Of a DNA stretch of 61,170 nucleotides, positions 26,161-35,468 are shown piece by piece. The stretch comes from an uncultured candidate division Zixibacteria bacterium (GTDB taxonomy: Bacteria; Zixibacteria; MSB-5A5; GN15; PGXB01): NCBI GenBank assembly GCA_937925655.1, contig CALAMC010000033.1:1-61170 (forward strand), in the 5' to 3' direction. The notes beneath the pieces were generated by a model. The model saw only the letters and a list, made by a program, of their open reading frames with translations. It was not told the origin of the DNA and ran no database searches. Position numbers and translations under genes: made by a program. Within the stretch, counting starts at the first letter, position 1, and each line of letters starts with the position of its first letter.

Positions 26161-27819
26161 ATGTATCGAAAGACCACTTTGTTTATATTCGGCATTCTGT
26201 TGACCTGTCTGCCGGCCATATCGCCTTCAAACGCCTGCACCAGCCTGCTGGTGACCAAATCGGCCTCGGCCGACGGCTCGACTTTTATTACGTATACATG
26301 CGACGGGCGGTTTCACCCGCATTTGTGGATAAATCACCCGGCCGATTACCCCGCTGGTGATTCGCTTAAAATCGAAGACTGGCATGGCAACGTCCGCGGC
26401 TGGATTAAACAGGCGGAACACATTTATGGCGGCGTCGGCATGATGAATGAATTCCAGCTGGCCATATCCGAAACGACTTTCGACGGCCGCCCGGAACTGG
26501 AAAACGAGGAAGGCATTTTGGGCTATTGGGACCTTATCGATTTGGCCCTGCAACGTGCCAAAACCGCCCGCGAGGCGATACGGGTCATGACCGACCTTGT
26601 CGCCGATTACGGCTATAATTCTACGGGCGAAACTTTCTCCATCGCCGACCCCAAAGAAGTCTGGATTATGGAGATGATCGGAATGGGAGAGGGTCGCAAA
26701 GGAGCCGTCTGGGTGGCCCTGAAAATACCCGATGGCTATATTTGCGCCCATGCCAATAAGGCCCGTATCGGAACGTTTCCTTTGAACGATTCCGACAATT
26801 GTCTGTATTCGGAAAACGTCATTTCCTTTGCCGTTGAAATGGGCTATTATAATCCTGCATCGGGTCAGCCATTCAGTTTCTGCAAGGCCTATTGCCCACC
26901 GGACCCGAAAAACCGCCGTTATGCCGATACCCGTGTCTGGAGCCTCTTCCGCCGCGCGGCGCCGTCGATGAATCTGTCACCCGATATAAGCCGGTCGGTT
27001 GAGGGAGCCCAGGACTATCCGTTATGGATCAAGCCGGACAAGAAGTTATCTCTGGAAGACATTCTAGCCCTGATGCGCGATCACTACGAAGGAACGCCCT
27101 ATGACATGACGTCAGGCGTGGCCGCGGGGCCGTACGGGACTCCTTATCGCTGGCGGCCGTTGTACTGGACTCTGGCCGACGAAAGCGGCGACAGTGTCGA
27201 ATACAGCTGGGAACGGCCCATCTCCACGCAACAGACCGGTTTTACCAGCATCGCGCAATGTCGGTCATGGCTGCCCGATCCCATCGGCGGGGTGTACTGG
27301 TATGGTGTCGATGATACCTGGTTTACCTGTTATATTCCGCTTTATGCCGGGATTGATACGGTACCCCGATCATTCACGGTCGGAAGCATCAGTGAATTTT
27401 CATGGGAATCGGCCTGGTGGGTATTCAATTTCGTTTCCAATTTCACGAATTTAAGGTACCAGTATATGATACAGGACGTGCAAAAGGTTCAGAGGGAACT
27501 TGAGGGCAACGCCCTCGCCATGCAAGCCGCGGTTGAAAAAGCCGCGCTGGAAACCTATAAAAACGACCCGGCCACTGCCCGCCGCTTTTTGACCGACTAC
27601 TGTATTTCCCACGCCGAAACGGTGGTCAGGCGCTGGCGGGAGTTGGGCGAAAACCTGATAGTTAAATATAATGACGGATACATCATAAAAGAAGACGGCC
27701 GGGCCGAGGGCATCGGTTATCCGGAAAACTGGTTAAAAACGGTCGTGGGACAGAACCCGGAAAAATACAAACTCCCGGTTTCAGCCGATAGTACCGTCGA
27801 GATGCGGCTGATAGATTGA
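26161..27819 (+). CDS. C69-family dipeptidase
   Basis: The product is 552 aa. A signal peptide ends at about Ala25, which exposes Cys26 (NACTSLLVTK) as the N-terminal nucleophile, exactly as in C69 Ntn-hydrolases. Further family marks are DGSTFITYTCDGRFHPHLW, MNEFQLAISETTFDGR and WIMEMIGMGEG. It hydrolyses dipeptides and is probably exported. A GGAGG site lies just before the start. It is divergent from the DUF2752 gene, with about 200 bp between them. Confidence 0.9.
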   Translation: MYRKTTLFIFGILLTCLPAISPSNACTSLLVTKSASADGSTFITYTCDGRFHPHLWINHPADYPAGDSLKIEDWHGNVRGWIKQAEHIYGGVGMMNEFQLAISETTFDGRPELENEEGILGYWDLIDLALQRAKTAREAIRVMTDLVADYGYNSTGETFSIADPKEVWIMEMIGMGEGRKGAVWVALKIPDGYICAHANKARIGTFPLNDSDNCLYSENVISFAVEMGYYNPASGQPFSFCKAYCPPDPKNRRYADTRVWSLFRRAAPSMNLSPDISRSVEGAQDYPLWIKPDKKLSLEDILALMRDHYEGTPYDMTSGVAAGPYGTPYRWRPLYWTLADESGDSVEYSWERPISTQQTGFTSIAQCRSWLPDPIGGVYWYGVDDTWFTCYIPLYAGIDTVPRSFTVGSISEFSWESAWWVFNFVSNFTNLRYQYMIQDVQKVQRELEGNALAMQAAVEKAALETYKNDPATARRFLTDYCISHAETVVRRWRELGENLIVKYNDGYIIKEDGRAEGIGYPENWLKTVVGQNPEKYKLPVSADSTVEMRLID

Positions 27820-27855
27820 TGCGCCATCGGATTGGCGTTTATTCGAATGCGGGGG

Positions 27856-28344
27856 TTATTCTTTCTCGCCCGAAGGCCGGACCTTTTCGCCGTGTCCAAC
27901 CGCATCGGTTGAGTCCGATTCGGGAAGAGATTCGTACTTCGAGCCGCCTCGCGATTTGATTTCGCCGAATATGTCCGAAAATAATGTCAGTTGCCGAGGC
28001 TGGGAGGATTGCACCAATACGGTGCTGTCCTTGTAAACGTACACCATATCACCCTCGCATTCGATTTCCGGATTATCCAGAGCCAGGCGGCACTTTTCGA
28101 CGAAATAATTAAGTATTTTTTTGGCTTCCGATACCGAGGCGGACTGCCGGATAATACCCAGATGGCTTTTAAACATGACAAACTGCATATCCAAAAATCG
28201 CTGTCGGGAGCTCTTCCTCAAGCCGATTCGCCAGTCCGCGTACTCCCCACCATACTTATCGATGTATTTTGTAATATCCGTGATTATCCGTCTGACCCGC
28301 ACCATCGACTTCGTCCCATTGTTTTCTTTAACGAATTCCGCCAT
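27856..28344 (-). CDS. uncharacterised protein, weak likeness to a GIY-YIG-like family
   Basis: The product is 162 aa from ATG 28344, preceded by CAGGGAAG; a longer reading from 28473 lacks a ribosome site. The region DKYGGEYADWRIGLRKSSRQ resembles the YxDWYIGIS pattern of small uncharacterised proteins that also end in VYVYK, and MVYVYK is present here. The C-terminus is charged and low complexity. The match is by eye and weak. It converges with the C69 gene. Confidence 0.5.
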   Translation of the reverse strand: MAEFVKENNGTKSMVRVRRIITDITKYIDKYGGEYADWRIGLRKSSRQRFLDMQFVMFKSHLGIIRQSASVSEAKKILNYFVEKCRLALDNPEIECEGDMVYVYKDSTVLVQSSQPRQLTLFSDIFGEIKSRGGSKYESLPESDSTDAVGHGEKVRPSGEKE

Positions 28345-28445
28345 AATAGATAAACTTCCCTGTCGGCAGGTTATTTTCATTATCATCCGGAACCGGCAGC
28401 CACACAATATGCTGTTATACGATTGCCGTTTGCTTACCCGATAAA

Positions 28446-28793
28446 CTATTCCGTCAGATTTTTCTCGGGGCACTCCTTGTCGATTTCTTCGCTAAGTTTG
28501 AGGATTTTTTCGTATGGTATCGCCAGCCAGCTCTCCACCTCGGAAGCCCCGTAATTGCGCGTCAACAGCGATACCTTGGCCGCGATTTCTTCGTCGGGTG
28601 CTTCATAGATATCCATGAAATCCCAGTGACCCATCAGGGCATAATGGGCCTTGAAGTGAACCTGTGGGCATTTTTCACGGATAATATCCAGCCATTCGCG
28701 GCCGGTACGATTGCGTTTACGCAATCCCGCGCTGACTTCGACCAGAAGAGCATCGCTGGCCGCCAGCCGGGTCATAAGAACGAAAGTCTTCAT
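28446..28793 (-). CDS. GYD-domain protein (second copy)
   Basis: The product is 115 aa. It is a clear paralogue of the 23186-23482 product: MKTFVLMTRLA, GREWLDIIREKCPQVHFKAH, YALMGHWDFMDIYEAPDEE, VESWLAIPYEKILKL. It has a longer acidic C-terminal tail and an insertion near residue 25. A GGAGG site lies 6 nt before the ATG. Function unknown. Confidence 0.85.
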   Translation of the reverse strand: MKTFVLMTRLAASDALLVEVSAGLRKRNRTGREWLDIIREKCPQVHFKAHYALMGHWDFMDIYEAPDEEIAAKVSLLTRNYGASEVESWLAIPYEKILKLSEEIDKECPEKNLTE

Positions 28794-28961
28794 GGGACAC
28801 CTCCTGTTAGGTTAACCGCAGGAGACTGTCATGGTGGTATTTAAGTGGAAGTATATGCCTGGTGTAATATCAGCCCTTTCCCTTACCATTTAATATACTA
28901 TACCCGTCCTCAAAAAGAAAGGGAAAAATTAACCCGGTCGGTTAACCCGATGCCGAAACCC

Positions 28962-30368
28962 TCACCGGACCATGCCCGTCATAGGGTCCCACACCGGAAT
29001 AACAACCGGATCCTTCTTGAATATTTCAAGGACTTCTTTGGGCACATACTTTTTCTTGACAATTATATTATAGACGAACATGTCAAACCAATCGTTGTAC
29101 ATGCTCCAATAGCCCTTGTCGCCATTGCCTTCACCCCAGCTGTTTTCGACCAGCCACTTGGCAGCGACACCGCCGGATGTATCTACCCCGACCAGAGTCA
29201 TCAGATGGTTGGCGCTGTTCTGGCGCAGTAATGCCCGCTCTTTTTTATCCATGTCCATTTGTGTGTTGAACAAACCTTGATAATCAAAAATGTGTCGTGC
29301 CATCAGGCCAAGTTTGCGGTTTTGGTCTTCGCCGACGTCGGCTCCGAAGACAACCGGATCATCATTTAAAAGAGATTTCAAGGCCGCTTCGCGGATTATC
29401 TCCATGGACACATTGGCATAGGTTATGTCCTTTCGGTCGAACATGTTGCGCGTCATGTCAGCCCTGATATGCAACCCGTAATCTTTGGTAGGATTATTAA
29501 AAATGTTCACATACTCTGACAGGTCCACCCCCACGAAATCCTTATAAAAGCTTTGCGGTGTATATGTTCGTGGTTCGCTTAAGGCGCTGTCGCTGGTTTT
29601 ATAGCGCCAGACGAATTCTGTTGGCGGCTCACCGAGATTTATAACCAACAGACGGTAAATATCCGGCAACATCTTTTCTTTGGCTTCCCGGAGCTCTTCT
29701 ATGGTCCGTCCGTCGGCGTGCATCCGTCGCAACTGTGCGGCATCGTGCCGCAATTTTAAGGTAATAACATGATTCATAGGGCCGGTATTGGAAGAGCTGT
29801 TTGTCTCCGGCATGATATCTTTGGGGCCGGCGCCGTATTTGTCCAGCAGGTTGGCTGTGTACTCCCAGTACCCGCCGTCTCCAATGGGCGATCTTAAGAC
29901 TTCGGAAAACTCTCTGTCGAGAGGGTCGCGGTCGCGAAATTCAATGACCCATTCCAGAAAGCTGTTGGCCTTTTCGAGTTTATCCCAAAAAGCCAGGTAA
30001 TTCTGCGATAACTCAAAACTTTCGAGATCATATTTCTTTATAACGTAATATCGAATCATGTTCAAACTGGCAAACAGCCAGCACCGCCCGCTCGATTCCT
30101 GGGCAGTGATACCTTTGACTTTCAATCTATGATTGAACAGTTTATTGTGATTGCGAATAATATCACGGTTTAAAGCCAATTCGTTGATGCCCGTATTGGT
30201 AACGGCGTTATACACCGCCCGTGAAAAGGAATCAAGTTTGAATGACGCTCTGATTTCGTTCAGGGTCTCTTCCGAAATACCGCCCTTATCCGGGTTTGAT
30301 GCCGTTGCTGGCGAAAAGGCCAATATGGCCCCCGTAAAAACCAGCCAGAATACACATTGCTTGGACAT
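28962..30368 (-). CDS. aminopeptidase C / bleomycin hydrolase-like peptidase (C1B)
   Basis: The product is 468 aa. The start at 30368 (GGAG 5 nt upstream) gives a clean signal peptide, MSKQCVFWLVFTGAILAF. The catalytic Cys is in AQESSGRCWLFASLNM, the His in NSANHLMTLVGVDTSGG and the Asn in WLVENSWGEGNGDKGYWSMY, the papain-type triad of the PepC/BLMH family. Export is unusual for PepC, which is normally cytoplasmic, but occurs in FCB relatives. It ends close to a repeated 15-bp motif. Confidence 0.9.
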   Translation of the reverse strand: MSKQCVFWLVFTGAILAFSPATASNPDKGGISEETLNEIRASFKLDSFSRAVYNAVTNTGINELALNRDIIRNHNKLFNHRLKVKGITAQESSGRCWLFASLNMIRYYVIKKYDLESFELSQNYLAFWDKLEKANSFLEWVIEFRDRDPLDREFSEVLRSPIGDGGYWEYTANLLDKYGAGPKDIMPETNSSSNTGPMNHVITLKLRHDAAQLRRMHADGRTIEELREAKEKMLPDIYRLLVINLGEPPTEFVWRYKTSDSALSEPRTYTPQSFYKDFVGVDLSEYVNIFNNPTKDYGLHIRADMTRNMFDRKDITYANVSMEIIREAALKSLLNDDPVVFGADVGEDQNRKLGLMARHIFDYQGLFNTQMDMDKKERALLRQNSANHLMTLVGVDTSGGVAAKWLVENSWGEGNGDKGYWSMYNDWFDMFVYNIIVKKKYVPKEVLEIFKKDPVVIPVWDPMTGMVR

Positions 30369-30454
30369 AACCGCTCCTGCCAAAATAATTGATTTATCCG
30401 GCCATATATTAAGGCATGAAGAACGAAAATACAATATCCGAACGATGAAAATCC

Positions 30455-33400
30455 TTAACTCTGCAGGCGGCTTAAGCGTCTTCCGGTATCGACGACCAAA
30501 TCAAGCTTTTTGTCGGCCGCTCCCCAGTGTTTCAGGATTTCGCTATAGCAATCGACGGCATTCTGGTTTTGTCCGAGAGCCTCATAGCCCTGCCCCAAAT
30601 AATAAAGAGTATTCATATATCTAAAAGAATTGCTGGTCAAGGCTTCACTCTCGACCAGCCGGCGAAGGTTTTCGATTCCTTCTTCGAAGCGTCCGGATAA
30701 AACCAGCAATCTGCCGATTTCGTAATAATTTTCGCTGTCGCCCTGATATGGCATTTTCATGATTTTTTTCAGGGTTTCAACAATTGCGGCCGTATCAGCC
30801 CGGCAGTAGTTATCAAACAACTCGCCAATGCCGTCGCTGATATACCAGAAATCAGGCGGGACACTGGCCTTGAAATATTCCATTGCCTTTACCCATATAG
30901 CGCGCGCTTCCGTTTCTCGATTTCGGTCCATCCTTATTAGAAGCAGTGGATATTCAAAGGCCTGAAAACGAATCGCCCATTTCGATGATTCCCGAATATA
31001 ATAAAGGGCGCTGTCACGCGGCCCATATTCCCGATAATACGCCGCAATACCCGCCAATATGGTTGCAATCTGCGAACTGTCATTTTCCGCCAGGCCATAT
31101 TCCAGTTCTTTGAAACGAGCATCCAGGGCGGCCTTAAATTGCCCCTGCCACCCGGCCAGATTGGATACTATTTCATAATAGGTTATCATGCGATAATTAT
31201 TGTTTTCAAAACCGTCCTTAATCTGCCCGGCCCAACGATATGCCTCATCAAAGTCCCTTTTCAAAATGCTGGCACGGACTAAGCGTGTCAACGCGGGCAG
31301 ATGAGCCGGGTGGGTTTCCAGCAACTGGCGGCACTCGACGATGGCATCATCGTAACGGCCTTTGATCATATAGAACGTAGCCAGATATATATAAGGGGTG
31401 GGCGACGAGGGATAGTATTCTTTGCTTTTTAAAGAATATTCAATGGCTTTATCGTAATCGTGAATATCGGAATAAATGGAGATAATCCTGTCCAGCGCCG
31501 GCTGATAGCGGGGGTCGAGCATCAAGATGGAATCGAGATGAGCCAATGCCGTTAGGCGCGACTCCTCCTTTCCCCCTTTGGACTGGTATATAAAAACCGC
31601 CAGAAACGATCGGGCTTCCTTTTCCTCGGGATAATTTTTCACGAAAGTCGATAGGTTGACGAACCCTTCGGCAAAATTATTCTCCACGAACATATCGTAA
31701 TAAATGTCCAGCAGGTTTCGATCTTTTTGACTCAAGTGGCCTTCCAGCTCTTTGGCGCGAATAAAAAACGGCACCCCGGCCTGGACTCGGCCCTGTAATG
31801 CATGCGACATTCCAATCCTGATGTACGGCAATGCGAATGTGGAGTCCTCTTCAATGGACCTTTTAAAATGCATTACGGCGTCGTCGAACAAATTGGAGTA
31901 GTACTTCTCCATGCCCAGAATATATTCCTTGTACGCGTGCGGTGAGGCCGATGTCAGGTCGGCCACTTGCGTATTCAGGCTCATGACATCTCTGATGTTG
32001 AGAGACTGGGCGATTTTGTCGGTTAGATCGTCCACGAGGTCGAGGGGATTGGTGCCCACCACCTTTTCGGCCAGAATGATTTTGCCCGTGGCGGCGTCCT
32101 CCACGCTGGCATCAATTCTTATCTGGTCGCCCAGTTTGAAAAACGAACCCATGAGAATTTTGGTCGCCCCCAGTTCTTTGGCAACCCTTAAAACCTCCTG
32201 CCGAACGGACGGGTCGCCCGCTTTTTCGGGTTTGTGTTCAAGGCGATCCAGAATGCGGTTTCGACTGATAATATTAACCGACGAACTCTGGCTTAAATCG
32301 GTCTGGAGCATATCGGGCAGGCCGGCCCCAAGCCAGTCAAGTTCGATATCACCGGTCTTATTCTCGAAGCCCAGAATGGCCAGAATATTTTCATGGGCCT
32401 GAAGACCGGCATTTGACGACGGCGACGACCCGCCGAATTTCAATATAGCCACGATAATCAAAGCAATCGCAACCAGAGCGGCGGCCATTTTCCCCGCCGA
32501 AAACCTGAACCCTTTAATGGGAGTAATTCTGCCGATGCCCGGCGAAGACAAAGCCACAGAATCCGATATGCCACTGTCGAACTGGCGCCGAAGATTGCGC
32601 AAATCTACCACCAGGTCACGGGTATCCTGATAGCGGTCGGCCGGCGATTTTTGAAGACATTTGTCAATAATTCTTTCCAGTTCGGCCGGAACCGTCTCAT
32701 TAAGACTGCGCAAAGGCGCCGGACGGGCTTCAAGAATCTTGGCGATGACCGACACTTTATCCGATGCTTCAAACGGTGATTTGCCGCCGAACATTTTATA
32801 TAACAGAATGCCGAATGCGAATATGTCTGAACGGGAATCGACGGCTTCGCCTCGAGCCTGCTCGGGAGACATGTACGATATCGTTCCCAGAATCTTGCCT
32901 TCCTGCGTCAGTTCCTGCGAAACGGTATGAGCGCTTTCGGATTCGACGTCGGAAGGATCGGTTTCATATAATTTGGCCAGGCCGAAATCGAGAATCTTGG
33001 GCTCGTTGTCGGAATCGAGCCGGATATTTTCCGCCTTTATATCGCGGTGCACAATTCCCAACTTATGCGCCGCGGCCAGCCCGGCCGCGATTTTTTCCGA
33101 CAGGCGCAACAGTTCCCCTGTCGGCAGACTCTTCGTCCCGACATACTCGGTCAGCGAGGTTCCGTCGATGTACTCCATCACGATATACGAAATGTCCTTC
33201 CCCGATTTCTCCTCGCGGGCCACATCCATGTCGTAAATGGCCATGACATTGGGATGAGTAATACGGGCGGCGGTCCTGGCCTCGCGGATAAACCTCTGGC
33301 GGCGGTTATCGTCGTCAAAGTATTCCGATAAAAGAATTTTCAGAGCCACGTGGCGATTCAATTTGGTATCCTCGGCCAGATAAACCTCGCCCATGCCCCC

Positions 33401-33460
33401 TTCGCCCAGTTTGCGAATTATTTTAAATTGGCCAAACGTCGTATCCGGTTCAAAAATCAT
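30455..33460 (-). CDS. Ser/Thr protein kinase with TolB/FlgO-like and TPR domains
   Basis: The product is 1001 aa. The N-terminal kinase (about 10-285) has the glycine loop LGEGGMGEVYLAED, Lys41 in VALKILL, HRDIKAENIRLD, and DFGLAKL. A membrane helix follows (about 325-346). Outside, residues about 355-490 (LAILGFENKTGDIELDWLGA) resemble the FlgO/CsgG-like domain common in such kinases, and 500-1000 is a long TPR array. It is probably a membrane sensor kinase. Its start overlaps the FHA-phosphatase stop by 4 nt, so the pair is one unit. Confidence 0.92.
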   Translation of the reverse strand: MIFEPDTTFGQFKIIRKLGEGGMGEVYLAEDTKLNRHVALKILLSEYFDDDNRRQRFIREARTAARITHPNVMAIYDMDVAREEKSGKDISYIVMEYIDGTSLTEYVGTKSLPTGELLRLSEKIAAGLAAAHKLGIVHRDIKAENIRLDSDNEPKILDFGLAKLYETDPSDVESESAHTVSQELTQEGKILGTISYMSPEQARGEAVDSRSDIFAFGILLYKMFGGKSPFEASDKVSVIAKILEARPAPLRSLNETVPAELERIIDKCLQKSPADRYQDTRDLVVDLRNLRRQFDSGISDSVALSSPGIGRITPIKGFRFSAGKMAAALVAIALIIVAILKFGGSSPSSNAGLQAHENILAILGFENKTGDIELDWLGAGLPDMLQTDLSQSSSVNIISRNRILDRLEHKPEKAGDPSVRQEVLRVAKELGATKILMGSFFKLGDQIRIDASVEDAATGKIILAEKVVGTNPLDLVDDLTDKIAQSLNIRDVMSLNTQVADLTSASPHAYKEYILGMEKYYSNLFDDAVMHFKRSIEEDSTFALPYIRIGMSHALQGRVQAGVPFFIRAKELEGHLSQKDRNLLDIYYDMFVENNFAEGFVNLSTFVKNYPEEKEARSFLAVFIYQSKGGKEESRLTALAHLDSILMLDPRYQPALDRIISIYSDIHDYDKAIEYSLKSKEYYPSSPTPYIYLATFYMIKGRYDDAIVECRQLLETHPAHLPALTRLVRASILKRDFDEAYRWAGQIKDGFENNNYRMITYYEIVSNLAGWQGQFKAALDARFKELEYGLAENDSSQIATILAGIAAYYREYGPRDSALYYIRESSKWAIRFQAFEYPLLLIRMDRNRETEARAIWVKAMEYFKASVPPDFWYISDGIGELFDNYCRADTAAIVETLKKIMKMPYQGDSENYYEIGRLLVLSGRFEEGIENLRRLVESEALTSNSFRYMNTLYYLGQGYEALGQNQNAVDCYSEILKHWGAADKKLDLVVDTGRRLSRLQS

Positions 33461-35112
33461 ACTCCCACCCTTTTAATGGCTATGACGGTAATATCATCCG
33501 ACTGGGGACTATCTCCCAGATATCCGTTTATTTCATCCAGAATTTTTTCGGTCAGTTCGCGCGACGTCACTGTCCGGTGATTAATCACCAGTTCCTGCGT
33601 TCGTATGTCGCCGAACAAACCCTTATCGTTTTCGGCCTCCGTGATGCCGTCGGTGAAAACGAACAACAAATCGCCCTTGTCAATCGTCCGTGATTCAATT
33701 TCCCAGTCGGCGAAATCAAAAGCTCCAATCATAATTCCGGATGCTTTCAATTGCTCCAGACTACCATCGGCCCGGACCAAATAAGGCGGATTATGCCCGG
33801 CATTGATGAAGTGCAGAACGTTTTGACGATTATCCAGTATGCCTATAAACAGCGTAGCAAAATGCCCCGGAGCGCTGTATTTATGCATTTGCTGTGATAC
33901 TTTGACGACCATTTCCCGCAAATCCGGATTGTCCGACCCGTATAAAATTCGAAATGACGCCAGAATATTGGACATGAGTAACGCGGCCCCCAAGCCCTTG
34001 CCGGAAACGTCGGCCAATAAAAAAAGCAAGCGGCCATCGGGTAAGACGGCAATATCATACAAATCCCCCCCGACTGAATATGACTGCTCCTGATAAGCAT
34101 AAATATCATAGCCTTCGAACGGCGGCGGCTCCTTGACAATCAAATTTTTCTGAATCTGTGCGGCCCGGTTCAATTCGGCATCCATAATCTGCTTTTTATG
34201 ACGTTCATCCAGAAGTTCATAATTAAGCAACCTCGAGGCGATAATATTGCCGAACGTAGCCATGATGCGCAGATGATTATCGTCGTAACGATGAGCCGGA
34301 TTGCTGGTATCGGCGTAAAGAATCCCCAGGACTTTGCCTTCGTCGAAAAGAGGCACGGCAACGGCCGATTTGAGTTCCGACAGAATAATTGACTGTTGCC
34401 GGGCGAAACGAGGGTCGTTTTTCGGATCGCCGATGACAATCGAATTCTTCTGGGTCATAATTTCCTGCACAATCGTACTGGACAGCCGGAACGCCCCCGG
34501 ATCTTTGATACCCTTAAGCAATGTAGCTTCAGCCCGCACGTCGTGACCGTCATCGGATACGAATAAAACCGCCAGTCGTTCGGCCGGGATAGCCCCGGCA
34601 ACTATCTCCAATGATTTATGAAGCATCATTTCCCGAGGTTCATCATAAACCAGCATTTTGGCCATATCGAACATGGTGCCCAACAAATCCTGTTGTGTCG
34701 ATACTCCCCCGGTCAAAGGTCTCAAGGCTTCATTTATGGACAAAAATCTCGATTTCAGCAGTTCCTCATCGGCCAATTGGCTGGATAAATTTTCTGCCCG
34801 CCTTGCCGCCGCCGATATATCCGGAATTCCGACTTTGAACTCGGTCTGACCGAAAAGGACTTTATCGCCGCTATTCAGTTCGACCGGCGATGTCAGCCTC
34901 CGGCCGTTGACAAATGTCCCGTTATGACTACCCAGATCAGTTACGATTATCCGGTTATCCGAATCGACGGTGATTTTGGCATGTTGTCGCGATACCGTCC
35001 GGTGCGGGACACAGAAATTACATTCGCTTTTGCGACCAATCAGGTATTCTCCCGGTTCAAGCGCCCAGGAATAAAATTGACGGCCATCGGTTCCACTAAG
35101 TTTAAAAGACAT
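33457..35112 (-). CDS. FHA-GAF-PP2C (SpoIIE-type) phosphatase
   Basis: The product is 551 aa. The FHA domain (1-95) has LIGRKSECNFCVPHRTVSRQH and GSHNGTFVNGRRL, and reads phosphothreonine. A GAF domain (about 155-310) is followed by a PP2C/SpoIIE phosphatase (330-545) with YSVGGDLYDIAVLPDG, ADVSGKGLGAAL and FTDGITEAEN, including the metal-binding aspartates. The gene precedes and overlaps the kinase gene, so phosphorylation, phospho-peptide reading and dephosphorylation are encoded together. SpoIIE-type phosphatases often act on STAS anti-anti-sigma factors; one is encoded at 43796-44080. Confidence 0.92.
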   Translation of the reverse strand: MSFKLSGTDGRQFYSWALEPGEYLIGRKSECNFCVPHRTVSRQHAKITVDSDNRIIVTDLGSHNGTFVNGRRLTSPVELNSGDKVLFGQTEFKVGIPDISAAARRAENLSSQLADEELLKSRFLSINEALRPLTGGVSTQQDLLGTMFDMAKMLVYDEPREMMLHKSLEIVAGAIPAERLAVLFVSDDGHDVRAEATLLKGIKDPGAFRLSSTIVQEIMTQKNSIVIGDPKNDPRFARQQSIILSELKSAVAVPLFDEGKVLGILYADTSNPAHRYDDNHLRIMATFGNIIASRLLNYELLDERHKKQIMDAELNRAAQIQKNLIVKEPPPFEGYDIYAYQEQSYSVGGDLYDIAVLPDGRLLFLLADVSGKGLGAALLMSNILASFRILYGSDNPDLREMVVKVSQQMHKYSAPGHFATLFIGILDNRQNVLHFINAGHNPPYLVRADGSLEQLKASGIMIGAFDFADWEIESRTIDKGDLLFVFTDGITEAENDKGLFGDIRTQELVINHRTVTSRELTEKILDEINGYLGDSPQSDDITVIAIKRVGV

Positions 35113-35269
35113 AATATTTTATCTAATACTATTGATTCTGGTCTTATATTTTAAAAAATGTTAATTCAAACAGGCTGAAACATCAACATATTTTTCTGCT
35201 TTTGTTGATCGATTCCTATCTGGAAAGCCAATCTTTTGGGGCAATGTCATGGGTAATGGTCTAAAGTCA

Positions 35270-35299
35270 TTGACAGATTCTCTGATTTCCTTATATTAT
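35270..35299 (+). promoter_or_regulatory. sigma-70-type promoter upstream of the dockerin protein gene
   Basis: TTGACA at 35270-35275, an 18-nt spacer, and TATTAT at 35294-35299. It lies 170 nt before the gene at 35469, so a 5' leader of about 160 nt is implied. The rest of 35113-35468 shows no gene. Confidence 0.55.
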
Positions 35300-35468
35300 A
35301 CTATTGATTGAAGCACAATTACTTACAGATATTGTTTTCAACCGGACGAAAAATACGGCTTTTTAATGCAATACGGACATAAAATCAGTTGCCGTGGGAT
35401 CTTTCGATTATGTCAGCGGCGGGCTAAAGACTGCCGGTATTATATCGACATAAGAAAATAGGAATATT

